From JAGWBJ01 sp964291465 (GTDB taxonomy: Bacteria; Chloroflexota; Dehalococcoidia; Lucifugimonadales; JAGWBF01), in NCBI GenBank assembly GCA_964291465.2, contig OZ219928.1, positions 372,001-436,000 of the forward strand: DNA of 64,000 nucleotides, in the 5' to 3' direction. Shown here piece after piece: positions 24,532 through 33,042 of this stretch. The position numbers and the translations under genes were made by a program. Position 1 is the first letter of the stretch, and each line of letters opens with the position of its first letter. A model generated the notes under the pieces. It made no database searches. It had not been told where the DNA came from and was given only the letters and a program-made list of their open reading frames with translations.

Positions 24532-26133
24532 TCAGCCAAACAGTCCTAGCCACTTGTGTGCAAGCAATCCTGAATACGTAGCCAGCATGGCGATGCCGAC
24601 AACAACTGACAGCCACAGATCAGCCATGCGTCGTTCTGTGTCCGGGAACCGCACCACGTAGTCGCCGTACTCTGCCCTCTCCCTGACCTGCCTGACAGCC
24701 CGCTCGTGATAGAGGTCCCAAACGTTGACGGTTAGGAAGATGACGACGGCGGAGATGAGCATGGCAAAGACGTCGACGAAGAACCGGGTATACGCCAGGT
24801 TCTCGTCTGGTCGGAGGAGTAGGGCCACGATGAGAGTCATTCCAGCGAAGATCACTAGCGCAAACAACTCACCCAGAATCACTCCCAGCTGTTTGGACCG
24901 TACCAGCGTGTCCAATTGAGATTCGGCCTCGCTCAACATCTGACGGGCCTCCCAGTTCTTGGGGCGGGCTTGGGCGATATAGCCTCGCAGTTCGGTGTAC
25001 GCCTCTTTGAGGTCGGTCTGATTCTGGGGCGCGTCAACGCGCGCCGCATACTCGCGCACGTTGGTGTCTATGACTCCTTCTTGGGCCAGCCGGTCCAGCT
25101 TTCGGAAGACACTGAAGGCGTGGGCCTCTTCGGAGTTGGTGCGAGAGACCAGGGATGCCACACGGAAGGCCAGCAACAAGGTGAAGATAGTTGCGGAGAG
25201 CGCGACCCATGTGAAATACGCCCCAACGACCCATTCCGAGTCACCCATGCCCAGGAATGCATAGATGTCGTCCCGAAAATACACGAAGGTGCCACAGCCC
25301 CATAGGGCGAGGATCAGGGACTTGAAGCCCCAGCGGATCTCGGCCTCGAAGCCGATAAGCAGGTTCGCGGTTATGAGGGCTGCGGTGCCGATGATCAGAT
25401 AGTCGCCCTGGACCACGACAAAAGAAAAGGGCAAGAGCCATAGCAGGCTCAGGATGGGCCGGATGTGGTCGATGGCGTTGATACTCAGGTCGTGGGTTGT
25501 CAGGAGCGCCTTCCTCCACGCAACGCCGGCGATCGGGTGGCTGAAGGCAGCTCCTGCCATGATCAGCAGAAACACGTTGGGGGACATGGTCTCCCCGACA
25601 CTGAGACCGGTGGACAGTTGGATAGGAATGACGGCCGTTGCAGCGATGAGCCCGCCCATCGTCGCACTAAACAGATTGATGGACTCTCGCGAGTATCCAG
25701 CGGACGCTCCCGGATGTTCGGACAAGCTGGCAGTCAAGGCGGAGCCCCATTTCAGACTGAATCCGTTCAACGTGGTTATGAAGGCGGAGGCGCAGGCTAG
25801 CAGCAGCCCCACATAGAGCAACGAGCTGGCCGAACCGGTCAGAACCCCTTGGAGCCTTCCTGGCTCAGAATGACGAAGGTGATACCGGTCAGGCCTATCA
25901 GCATAAAGAAGACCGTGGCAGGTCGGATGCGTGCTACCGATTGGTTCCCCGTCGGGTCCCGATGGGAGAACCACAGAACCAGTATGTAGAGAATAGGGGA
26001 GAGCTCCATCATCATGGTCGCTACGGCAACATCCAAGTGCCTGATGGACATGGCGAACAGGACCACGTCGAAATACGCGAACGTCACCAGCAGGATATCG
26101 AGGCTGAACAGCCTGCGGCCCACAAGCTTCCAT
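24532..26133 (-). CDS. EamA-type transporter, C-terminal part of a frameshifted gene
   Basis: The genuine part of this frame begins near 25860, at GVLTGSASSLLYVGLLLACA, and runs about 440 residues to 24532; the residues before that are out-of-frame translation of the N-terminal half. It has five or so transmembrane helices completing an EamA-like ten-helix core, then two further helices, a soluble segment of about 110 residues with predicted helices (EEAHAFSVFRKLDRLAQEG to EAESQLDTLVRSKQLG) and three more helices at the C-terminus. The soluble insert and extra helices are not part of a standard EamA protein. It must be joined to the upstream reading frame to make sense. Confidence 0.6.
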   Translation of the reverse strand: MEACGPQAVQPRYPAGDVRVFRRGPVRHVHQALGCCRSDHDDGALPYSLHTGSVVLPSGPDGEPIGSTHPTCHGLLYADRPDRYHLRHSEPGRLQGVLTGSASSLLYVGLLLACASAFITTLNGFSLKWGSALTASLSEHPGASAGYSRESINLFSATMGGLIAATAVIPIQLSTGLSVGETMSPNVFLLIMAGAAFSHPIAGVAWRKALLTTHDLSINAIDHIRPILSLLWLLPFSFVVVQGDYLIIGTAALITANLLIGFEAEIRWGFKSLILALWGCGTFVYFRDDIYAFLGMGDSEWVVGAYFTWVALSATIFTLLLAFRVASLVSRTNSEEAHAFSVFRKLDRLAQEGVIDTNVREYAARVDAPQNQTDLKEAYTELRGYIAQARPKNWEARQMLSEAESQLDTLVRSKQLGVILGELFALVIFAGMTLIVALLLRPDENLAYTRFFVDVFAMLISAVVIFLTVNVWDLYHERAVRQVRERAEYGDYVVRFPDTERRMADLWLSVVVGIAMLATYSGLLAHKWLGLFG

Positions 26134-26360
26134 ACAGCCAGATTGAAGAACAGCCCGCGGAAGCGGGCAGCCAGAAAAGCCGTGTAAGCGATCGCTATGC
26201 CCCCGCGCCAGCCGGCGCCGAACAGGAACGGAGTCTCACTACTCCCGGACAGCATGACGGCTAGGGGAATAAAGGAGTAGCCGACGGCCGCAAGGAGCAT
26301 GAGCCATGCGCTCTGTGCGTTGTGTCTTGCGGGAGCGGGACCGGAGGAGTCACTTGCCAT
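25839..26360 (-). CDS. EamA-type transporter, N-terminal part of a frameshifted gene
   Basis: 173 residues from ATG 26360, ending at TGA 25839. It has the first four or five helices of a drug/metabolite transporter: AWLMLLAAVGYSFIPLAVML, a WRGGIAIAYTAFLAARF loop and VATMMMELSPILYILVLWF, which matches the EamA helix 4 signature. It stops in the middle of the protein, directly after FVILSQEGSKGF, at a run of four G (minus strand; CCCC at 25845-25848). A one-base backward shift at that run continues into the frame that ends at 24532. Either a mutation, an assembly error or less probably a programmed frameshift is responsible. Confidence 0.65.
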   Translation of the reverse strand: MASDSSGPAPARHNAQSAWLMLLAAVGYSFIPLAVMLSGSSETPFLFGAGWRGGIAIAYTAFLAARFRGLFFNLAVWKLVGRRLFSLDILLVTFAYFDVVLFAMSIRHLDVAVATMMMELSPILYILVLWFSHRDPTGNQSVARIRPATVFFMLIGLTGITFVILSQEGSKGF

Positions 26361-26729
26361 GACGCTCCAATTCTAGCGCAGCGTGCAAGGCTCTCGACAG
26401 ACGCCGGGCTGCCTGATGCCGCCCCATGGCGACGGGCGAGACTCGCGTCGACCTGTCATCCCCCCCGCTCTACCCGGTACAGCGGCACCTCACTTCGCAC
26501 TCTTGTCGCCGGGTCCAAGACGAGAGCTGCCAGCATTTCCAGAGACCCCGGCACGGCCTCCTCAAATGACACGCTGTACCAGTCCTCCTGAACTGCCGGC
26601 TAGGCATCTGGATTCGGTCGCATTGTAGCCTTTCCCCTTGTGGAGATATACAATGGGCCGGTCAGAGCCGGTCCTGTCGCAGCGTCGCCAGACCAACCGT
26701 CGCCAGACCAACCAAGGAGGTGGTCCCAT
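26361..26729. other. Intergenic region with inverted and tandem repeats
   Basis: No gene was found in these 369 bases. CATTGTA at 26621-26627 and TACAATG at 26649-26655 form an inverted repeat, the right arm overlapping a TATACAAT box that may be a -10 element for the vWA gene. A 15-bp unit (GTCGCCAGACCAACC) occurs twice in tandem at 26684-26713, just before the AAGGAGG ribosome binding site. Confidence 0.6.
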
Positions 26730-27587
26730 ATGCCCTACACGGCCGACATCAGCCGAAACAACCCTGGTTGCTTCTTATTCCTGATCGACCAATCAGGCTC
26801 CATGGGAGGTGCACTCGGCGGACAGCCTGACCTGCTAAAGATGGACGGTGCCGCCGATGCCGTGAACCGCATTCTCGATGCCATATCCCAACGATGCTCC
26901 CAAGGTATGGACATTCGCGACTACTTCGACATCGGCGTCATCGCGTACGGCACCGACAGCTCGGGGCGCACCAAACTGGATACCCCCCTACCCGGGACAT
27001 CTCCAGAGCAACCCTTTCTATCTGTCAGTCAGGTGGTCGACGCCGCCGAGGTGGAGGAAAAACAGGTCAAGGAGTCCGACGGCGCCGGCGGCATAGTGGA
27101 AGTCACCAGAAGGGTCCCTGTGTGGCTCCGTCCCACGGCTGGCTACGGAACACCAATGTGTGAGGCGCTATCCGCGGCTTCCAACGCCCTCCAGGACTGG
27201 ACGGCCCGGCACCCGGACTCCTACCCCCCCATGGTGATCAACGTCACGGATGGCGACGCCACCGATGGGAATCCGGAGTCCGTGGCCCAGGAGATCATGG
27301 CCTTGGGAACGAACGACGGCAACGTGCTGATCTACAACGCACACCTTTCTGAGATGTCCGCCATGCCGGTACAGTACCCGTCGGAAGAAAGCGAAGTGCC
27401 TCCCGACGAGTACGCGGCGCGAATGTTCCGGATGTCGTCGGTCTTTCCGGACCCTGTCGTGGAGCTGGCCGGTAACATGGGCCTGTCGGTCACTCATGGT
27501 TCCAGGGGATACGTATACAACGCCGACATGGTGGCCCTGGTGCAGTTCCTGGACATCGGGACACGCGCCGCTTCAGACTTGCGTTGA
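26730..27587 (+). CDS. vWA-domain protein of a TerY-P-type triad
   Basis: 285 residues from ATG 26730, with AAGGAGG upstream; an in-frame start at 26640 lies in the promoter region and is unlikely. The von Willebrand factor A domain has a complete metal ion-dependent adhesion site: FLIDQSGSMGG (DxSxS) at residues 20-30, a Thr in TAGYGTPMCE and the Asp in VINVTDGDATDG. There is no signal peptide or membrane segment, so it works in the cytoplasm. It is followed within 15-26 bases by a PP2C phosphatase and a kinase, the gene order of the TerY-phosphorylation triad. It probably acts as the scaffold or target of reversible phosphorylation. Confidence 0.85.
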   Translation: MPYTADISRNNPGCFLFLIDQSGSMGGALGGQPDLLKMDGAADAVNRILDAISQRCSQGMDIRDYFDIGVIAYGTDSSGRTKLDTPLPGTSPEQPFLSVSQVVDAAEVEEKQVKESDGAGGIVEVTRRVPVWLRPTAGYGTPMCEALSAASNALQDWTARHPDSYPPMVINVTDGDATDGNPESVAQEIMALGTNDGNVLIYNAHLSEMSAMPVQYPSEESEVPPDEYAARMFRMSSVFPDPVVELAGNMGLSVTHGSRGYVYNADMVALVQFLDIGTRAASDLR

Positions 27588-27602
27588 ATCGTGGAGGTCA
27601 AA

Positions 27603-28376
27603 GTGGCCGTTCGACCTGCCAGAGGCTTCTGGCTGCCCAAGGCGGGCAACTGCCCTGAGGAGTACGAAGATGCCTGGCGGGTGGTTTACCCCCAGCGGAT
27701 AGGCGCATCCGGGAGTCCCACCGCCAGAGCGGCGTTGTCCGACGGCGCCAGCGAGTCGGCCTTCGCCCGGGAGTGGGCGAACGTCCTTGCGGACGCCTTC
27801 GTATCCAGGCCTCCCGACATGTGTGGCCTCACCAATGACTCCATGTGCGACTGGCTGACCCATGCGCAGGAGGAGTGGCGCGTGGGCATTCCATGGGACC
27901 GCATCCCCTGGCACGGAGAGGCGAAGGCCCGGGCCGGTTCCTTCGCCACCCTGTTGGGTCTGACAATCACGACCAAGACGGGCAACTCTCAGCGGCCATC
28001 GTGGCGGGCAGTCGCCGTGGGAGATAGCTGTCTCTTCGTGATACGCGATGACCGTCTGTGGCTGTCCTTCCCTTTGGAAAACGCCGCGCAGTTCGACAAC
28101 AGCCCCACCCTGGTCTGCAGCAACCCGGAAAACATGGGGGACCTCTGGGAAAACGTACACCAGAGCGATGGTGAATGCGTGTCTGGTGACTCGTTCATTC
28201 TGGCTTCAGATGCCCTGGCGTGCTGGTTCCTTGGGAGGAATGCCGAGGGGGAGAAGCCCTGGAAGACGCTCCTCGCGTTGAACGCATCGGGGTGGGCTAC
28301 GTGGGTGGAGGAGCAACGCCATGCGGGGTTGATGGGCAATGACGATACGACATTGGTAGTCATGGGCGTCTCCTAG
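27603..28376 (+). CDS. PP2C-type protein phosphatase of the triad
   Basis: 257 residues from GTG 27603, chosen because GGAGG lies 5 bases upstream. PPM/PP2C motifs are present in order: AALSDGASESAFAREWA (metal-binding Asp), WRAVAVGDSCLFVIRDDRL, SFILASDALACWFL and the closing GNDDTTLVVMGV with the last metal ligand Asp. The length is near the minimum for the family. It should dephosphorylate Ser/Thr residues, most simply those placed by the kinase encoded 25 bases downstream. Cytoplasmic, no extra domain. The three genes appear to form one operon. Confidence 0.85.
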   Translation: MAVRPARGFWLPKAGNCPEEYEDAWRVVYPQRIGASGSPTARAALSDGASESAFAREWANVLADAFVSRPPDMCGLTNDSMCDWLTHAQEEWRVGIPWDRIPWHGEAKARAGSFATLLGLTITTKTGNSQRPSWRAVAVGDSCLFVIRDDRLWLSFPLENAAQFDNSPTLVCSNPENMGDLWENVHQSDGECVSGDSFILASDALACWFLGRNAEGEKPWKTLLALNASGWATWVEEQRHAGLMGNDDTTLVVMGVS

Positions 28377-28394
28377 GACCGTGTGAGGTGAGGC

Positions 28395-29507
28395 AAGAGC
28401 CATGCCCTGGCCGGGGATAACCGATTACAGCGAGGCGGTCCAGACCCCCCGGTTGTGCTTCAGGGGGACCGATCTCGAGGCGGGGGAGGTATCGCTCAAC
28501 CAGCGGGGCATGCCGCTGGTCTTCTCCGGGGCCTTCGCGTGCGTCTATCGAGTGTCCGTGGGCAACCGAACATTCGCGGTGCGATGCTTCACCCGCGAGG
28601 TCAGCGACCAGCAGTCCCGCTACGGCGAGCTGAGCAGCTACCTGCTCAACGTGCTCCCGCCGTCCTTCGTACACTTCGAGTACGTGGAACATGGAATCAG
28701 CATTCGTGGAGACCGGTACCCGATAGTCCGGATGGAATGGGTGGATGGAGAACTGCTGAGCAGGTTCGTTGGGTCCAGGCTGGACGAGCCGGAGACCCTC
28801 CGGCGCGTGGCGGCCCAGTGGCGTGGGGGTCCGACGGCAAGCCTGAGGGGGCTGCGCATTGCCCACAACGACCTGCAGCACGGCAACGTGATGGTGCAGA
28901 GAGACGGTGGCATCCGCCTCGTAGACTACGACGGCATGTTTCTGCCCAAGTTTCGAGGAGAGCGAAGCCCGGAGCTGGGACACAAGAACTACCAGCACCC
29001 GCAGAGATCGTCGGAGCACTATGACGAAAACGTGGACAACTTTCCGTCCTTGGTCATCTACCTCAGCCTACTCGCCATCGCTTCCGACCCCGGCCTATGG
29101 GACTTTCATGACGAGGACAATCTACTATTCACCAGGAGGGACTACGCCGATCCGGGAGGCTCGGAAGTCTTCGGTCGGCTGAAGAGCTCCGACGACCAGG
29201 GGGTGGCCAGGCTGGCGGAGCGTCTGGAGGAGTACTGCGCTCTTCCGGTCGAGAGGGTACCCGACCTGGAGACCGTCCTGCAGGACATTCCGCCCAGTGC
29301 GGTGGCGCCACCGTCGACAGCGATGTCGACAGGTGGTCCAGCAGCGCCATCGCGATCGACGGTCTCAGACACCAGTGGCAGCTTATACCGGCAGACGCTT
29401 CGAGGGCGGCAACCAACGCCGGCGTCGCCCGGGCCGTTGCCGAACCGACGGATACCCGCCACGCCACAAGCTACAGGGCCCGCCCGGACGGTCCGACCCG
29501 CCGGAGC
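28395..29507 (+). repeat. Duplicated 1,113-base kinase block, copy 1
   Basis: This block recurs at 31479-32591 with the same length and only scattered substitutions, so no indels have accumulated. It starts in the SD region (AAGAGCC) and ends inside the Pro-rich linker of the kinase. The sequence on both sides is unrelated. Confidence 0.9.
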
Positions 29508-29727
29508 ACCGACGAAGCCATCCGGCCCGCCTTCACCTGGCGCTGGTAAAAGGGACATTCTGGACCGGTTCGAAGAAGCAGCGGGCATCTGCGTCTCCGC
29601 GCTGAAGCGCAGCGCCGCGTCAGGGGAGCTCACAAGAGTGGTGGTGGGAGTTGTGGCCACGGTTCTCGCCGTAGTCGTGGTCATGGTGGCGGCTGTCGCC
29701 TGGGTAGTCGCGCAGCGAGGTTGGTGA
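28402..29727 (+). CDS. Atypical protein kinase with C-terminal membrane anchor (triad kinase, copy 1)
   Basis: 441 residues from ATG 28402. The kinase-like fold has a glycine-rich loop in VFSGAFACVYRV, then TFAVRCFTR, where an Arg stands at the usual VAIK lysine. The catalytic loop is IAHNDLQHGNVMVQ (His-x-Asp, Asn kept; Lys replaced by Gln) and the metal motif is VDYDGMF instead of DFG. The tail after residue 300 is a Pro/Ser/Thr-rich linker, and residues about 410-435 are a single transmembrane helix near the C-terminus, so the catalytic domain should sit at the inner membrane face. It is the third gene of the vWA-PP2C-kinase operon. Confidence 0.8.
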   Translation: MPWPGITDYSEAVQTPRLCFRGTDLEAGEVSLNQRGMPLVFSGAFACVYRVSVGNRTFAVRCFTREVSDQQSRYGELSSYLLNVLPPSFVHFEYVEHGISIRGDRYPIVRMEWVDGELLSRFVGSRLDEPETLRRVAAQWRGGPTASLRGLRIAHNDLQHGNVMVQRDGGIRLVDYDGMFLPKFRGERSPELGHKNYQHPQRSSEHYDENVDNFPSLVIYLSLLAIASDPGLWDFHDEDNLLFTRRDYADPGGSEVFGRLKSSDDQGVARLAERLEEYCALPVERVPDLETVLQDIPPSAVAPPSTAMSTGGPAAPSRSTVSDTSGSLYRQTLRGRQPTPASPGPLPNRRIPATPQATGPARTVRPAGAPTKPSGPPSPGAGKRDILDRFEEAAGICVSALKRSAASGELTRVVVGVVATVLAVVVVMVAAVAWVVAQRGW

Positions 29728-29789
29728 CCGCTCAGTCATGGTTGTGCCCGATGCTCCCACGGTGGCGGCTTGGAAAGGATCGGCTCCCT

Positions 29790-30548
29790 TTACGGACGCC
29801 CTCCGGCAAGTATATGGGGAATGATTCCAACCAGGAGGATGCCAATCCCGGCTGTGGCGATTATGGTGGTGGGATTCTCGTAGCCTAGAGTCCCGCCGGC
29901 CAACGCAAGTGCAATCAACCCGAGTCCCAGCTTGTTGACCCAGCCGCAGCCCAGCCTGCCCCATCCCATCCTGTCGGTCCAACCGAGCAGCACTCGGCGG
30001 CGGTTCGGTCCGCCGAGAATGAGAACGGCAAGTCCACCAAACAAGGCCACAGCGCCCACGGATACAGCAGTCCCCAGTGCGGACATCGCCGCGCCGCTCC
30101 CATACTCATACAGGAAAACTTCGTAGAGTATGACCTGAGGAAGTCCGGTTGACGCGACCACGAGAAGCCCGATCGCCGCCGCCCCCGATCCCAGCTTCTC
30201 GGCTCCCTTCAGCCTGGAGGTCAATTCCGAACTGCCAGTCAGTCCAAGCAGCTCGACTACGAGGCGGAAGCTGACGATGCAACCCCCACACAAGAAGAGG
30301 ATGCCGCCGAAGAGCTGAAGGAGCTGCGTTCCCCCTTCGGGTTCGTACGGGGGCAGAATCTCTCGGTCTTCCGGGGCGCCCAGGAGCTTCAGGAGGGCCG
30401 TGGCCGCCGCAAAAGCGATTCCACCAAGAAACCAGCTGGACGCAAAGATAGCGACGCCGGTCACTATCACGCCAAGGCCCACCTTGTAGGCCAAGCCTGC
30501 GCCCCTGGCCGGGACCGTTCCTGACGCGCCAGTACCCTGTGCCTTCAT
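29790..30548 (-). CDS. Multi-pass membrane protein of unknown function
   Basis: 252 residues from ATG 30548; an alternative ATG at 30587 adds 13 residues and neither has a strong SD. About six transmembrane segments are visible, arranged as a repeated element of the form KVGLGVIVTGVAIF, KLGSGAAAIGLLVV and KLGLGLIALALAGG, each followed by a second helix. No family was recognised. It is antisense to and flanked by the two kinase genes, and follows the gene at 30594-31127 by 45 bases on the same strand. The repeated helix pair suggests internal duplication. Confidence 0.6.
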   Translation of the reverse strand: MKAQGTGASGTVPARGAGLAYKVGLGVIVTGVAIFASSWFLGGIAFAAATALLKLLGAPEDREILPPYEPEGGTQLLQLFGGILFLCGGCIVSFRLVVELLGLTGSSELTSRLKGAEKLGSGAAAIGLLVVASTGLPQVILYEVFLYEYGSGAAMSALGTAVSVGAVALFGGLAVLILGGPNRRRVLLGWTDRMGWGRLGCGWVNKLGLGLIALALAGGTLGYENPTTIIATAGIGILLVGIIPHILAGGRP

Positions 30549-30593
30549 GACTGCTTTCTGCGGGCTCACCAGTGGGACCAGTAGCATTCGGGG

Positions 30594-31127
30594 CTACGGG
30601 CGCCTTCGATCACGTCCCTCTCTTCGTGACGGTGACGAGGACCGGTCCCGGGTCCGGGTCTCGCCGCGACCGTGAAATCTACCGTAGATCAGGAGGAATA
30701 TCCCGCCCCAGAAGAGCAGGACGGCCGGGAGAGCGACTATCGCTCCGTTTCGAAAGATGATCTGCAGGACCAGGGCTGGGACGATCAATGCGACGCCAAT
30801 GATGACTCCCGCCAGCCCCACTCTGTCAGGCCAGCCCCAGCTCCCGGTCCTTGACATATATCTCGCGACGACGCGCTTCGACATACCAATCGCAGCCGCA
30901 CGGCGTCGCGCGTCGCCAAAGATGACGGTCGCAAGGCCAGCCAGGAAGACTATTCCGCCCAGAGTCCTGGTCACACCACCTATGCCGATGGACTCTTCCT
31001 CCATGATCCATCCAACCGCAACCAGCACGATCCCAATTGCCACCGCAACGGGCCCAAACCGGTCGGCCCATCGCGACTCTCGGAGCGACGCCAGCATTTT
31101 GGCCATACTGGTCTTTAGTGGATGCAT
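30594..31127 (-). CDS. Four-helix membrane protein of unknown function
   Basis: 177 residues from ATG 31127, preceded by GGAAGAG. Four hydrophobic segments are present: VAVAIGIVLVAVGWIM, TLGGIVFLAGLATVIFG, RVGLAGVIIGVALIVPALVL and IVALPAVLLFWGGIFLLIYG. The C-terminal 25 residues are strongly basic (RDRSSSPSRREGRDRRR). The spacing of helix pairs and the RVGLAGVIIGVAL motif recall the larger neighbour at 29790-30548, so the two probably share ancestry and an operon. Function unknown; a link to the adjacent kinases is only positional. Confidence 0.55.
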   Translation of the reverse strand: MHPLKTSMAKMLASLRESRWADRFGPVAVAIGIVLVAVGWIMEEESIGIGGVTRTLGGIVFLAGLATVIFGDARRRAAAIGMSKRVVARYMSRTGSWGWPDRVGLAGVIIGVALIVPALVLQIIFRNGAIVALPAVLLFWGGIFLLIYGRFHGRGETRTRDRSSSPSRREGRDRRRP

Positions 31128-31485
31128 GTGTGCTCTTCCATGGCGTTCATGGGCCTGACGACACCATTCGACTCTGACGATACATAATTGCCCAAGAGAC
31201 TTCAACGGCGTGGGCTTGGACGGTCTTCGATTCATGAATGCGCCGCCATTTGGCTGCGACTAAGGGTTCGGCCCGAGATCTGAAACGGGCTGGATGGATG
31301 CCTGGGCGTTCGTCGGTTCATGACTCGGGATTTTCCGTTTGTGGTAGTCTTTAGTTCCAGCAACCAAGAGGACGTGAATCCATCTTCTTTGCTATTCTGA
31401 ACGGATTGCCAGGATCAGCCGTCGTCCTCCTCTGCTCGTCCATCCGGTTACCGCTCCATGTCGTTGGGGGGAGACAGGAAGAGCC
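31128..31485. other. Intergenic region between divergent genes
   Basis: About 358 bases separate the minus-strand membrane genes from the second kinase. It should hold both promoters, but no confident -35/-10 pair was identified. It is not related to the sequence upstream of the first kinase, except for the last few bases before the ATG. Confidence 0.5.
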
Positions 31486-32591
31486 ATGCCCTGGCCGGGG
31501 ATAACCGATTACAGCGAGGCGGTCCAGAACCCCGGGTTGTGCTTCAGGGGGACCGATCTCGAAGCGGGGGAGGTATCGCTCAACCAGCGGGGCATGCCGC
31601 TGGTCTTCTCCGGGGCCTTCGCGTGCGTCTATCGCGTGTCCATAGGCAACCGAACATTCGCGGTGCGATGCTTCACCCGCGAGGTCAGCGACCAGCAGTC
31701 CCGCTACGGCGAGCTGAGCAGCTACCTGCTCAACGTTCTCCCGCCGTCCTTCGTACACTTCGAGTACGTGGAACATGGAATCAGCATTCGTGGGGAGCGG
31801 TACCCGATAGTCCGGATGGAATGGGTGGATGGAGAGCTGCTGAGCAGGTTCGTTGGGTCCAGGCTGGACCAGCCGGAGACCCTCCGGCGCGTGGCGGCCC
31901 AGTGGCGTGGGGGCCCGACGGCAAGCCTGAGGGGGCTGCGCATCGCCCACAACGACCTGCAGCACGGCAACGTGATGGTGCAGAGAGACGGTGGCATCCG
32001 CCTCGTAGACTACGACGGCATGTTTCTGCCCAAGTTTCGAGGAGAGCGAAGCCCGGAGCTGGGACACAAGAACTACCAGCACCCGCAGAGATCGTCGGAG
32101 CACTATGACGAAAACGTGGACAACTTTCCGTCCTTGGTCATCTACCTCAGCCTACTCGCCATCGCTTCCGACCCCGGCCTATGGGACTTTCATGACGAGG
32201 ACAATCTACTATTCACCAGGAGGGACTACGCCGATCCGGGAGGCTCGGAGGTCTTCGGACGGCTGAAGAGCTCTGACGACCAGGGGGTGGCCAGGCTGGC
32301 GGAGCGTCTGGAGGAGTACTGCGCTCTTCCGGTCGAGAGGGTACCCGACCTGGAGACCGTCCTGCAGGACATTCCGCCCAGTGCGGTGGCGCCACCGTCG
32401 ACAGCGATGTCGACAGGTGGTCCGGCAGCGCCATCGAGATCGACGGTCTCAGACACCACTGGCAGCTCATACCGGCAGACGCTTCGAGGGCGGCAACCAA
32501 CGCCGGCGTCTCCTGGGCCGTTGCCGAACCGACGGATACTCGCCCCACCGCAAGCTGGTGGGCCCGCCCGGACGGTCCGACCCGCCGGAGC
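31479..32591 (+). repeat. Duplicated 1,113-base kinase block, copy 2
   Basis: Partner of 28395-29507, with equal length. The two blocks encode almost the same first 370 residues of two kinases. Confidence 0.9.
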
Positions 32592-33042
32592 GCCGCCGAC
32601 CACCCTCCTTGAATCGTGGTCGCGGTCATTCTCGGCTCTTGCATCGAGGGTCGCCACGTCCTGGCTTAAGTTTCTGCTCGGCGGACTAGGCACGATGTTC
32701 GCCGGATGGATCATACATACGGACACGTTCCTGAGCTTGGTGAACTGGCTGCTGCTGATCACCGGCATCGTCGCGGTCCTCATCTTCATGGGGACGAGGC
32801 ATCCAATATCCCTCGTGGTTGGCGTCATCACCCTCGTAGTCCGATTCTTGCATTTGCTCGACTGGGTGGTGAACGCGGTGTGGACGTGGTTTATCATCGC
32901 CGGACTTGCTGCAGTCATAGTCGGAGGTGCCGCCCGCATCTTGGTCCACAAGGGACTCTTCGGCAGGATCGCAGTCGCCATGTTACTTCTCATGGCGGGT
33001 CTCTGGTCGTTTGTCGTGTTGACCGGCTACGATCTGTCGTAG
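31486..33042 (+). CDS. Atypical protein kinase with four-helix membrane tail (copy 2)
   Basis: 518 residues from ATG 31486, preceded by AGGAAGAG. Residues 1 to about 370 are nearly identical to the kinase at 28402-29727, including AVRCFTR, HNDLQHGNVMV and VDYDGMF. The tail differs completely: after the Pro-rich linker come four or five transmembrane helices (FLLGGLGTMFAGWII, LVNWLLLITGIVAVLIFMG, LVVGVITLVVRFLHLL, WFIIAGLAAVIVGGA, IAVAMLLLMAGLWSFVVL). This copy has no phosphatase or vWA gene next to it and may be wired to the first triad. Duplication followed by tail exchange is the simplest origin. Confidence 0.8.
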   Translation: MPWPGITDYSEAVQNPGLCFRGTDLEAGEVSLNQRGMPLVFSGAFACVYRVSIGNRTFAVRCFTREVSDQQSRYGELSSYLLNVLPPSFVHFEYVEHGISIRGERYPIVRMEWVDGELLSRFVGSRLDQPETLRRVAAQWRGGPTASLRGLRIAHNDLQHGNVMVQRDGGIRLVDYDGMFLPKFRGERSPELGHKNYQHPQRSSEHYDENVDNFPSLVIYLSLLAIASDPGLWDFHDEDNLLFTRRDYADPGGSEVFGRLKSSDDQGVARLAERLEEYCALPVERVPDLETVLQDIPPSAVAPPSTAMSTGGPAAPSRSTVSDTTGSSYRQTLRGRQPTPASPGPLPNRRILAPPQAGGPARTVRPAGAPPTTLLESWSRSFSALASRVATSWLKFLLGGLGTMFAGWIIHTDTFLSLVNWLLLITGIVAVLIFMGTRHPISLVVGVITLVVRFLHLLDWVVNAVWTWFIIAGLAAVIVGGAARILVHKGLFGRIAVAMLLLMAGLWSFVVLTGYDLS

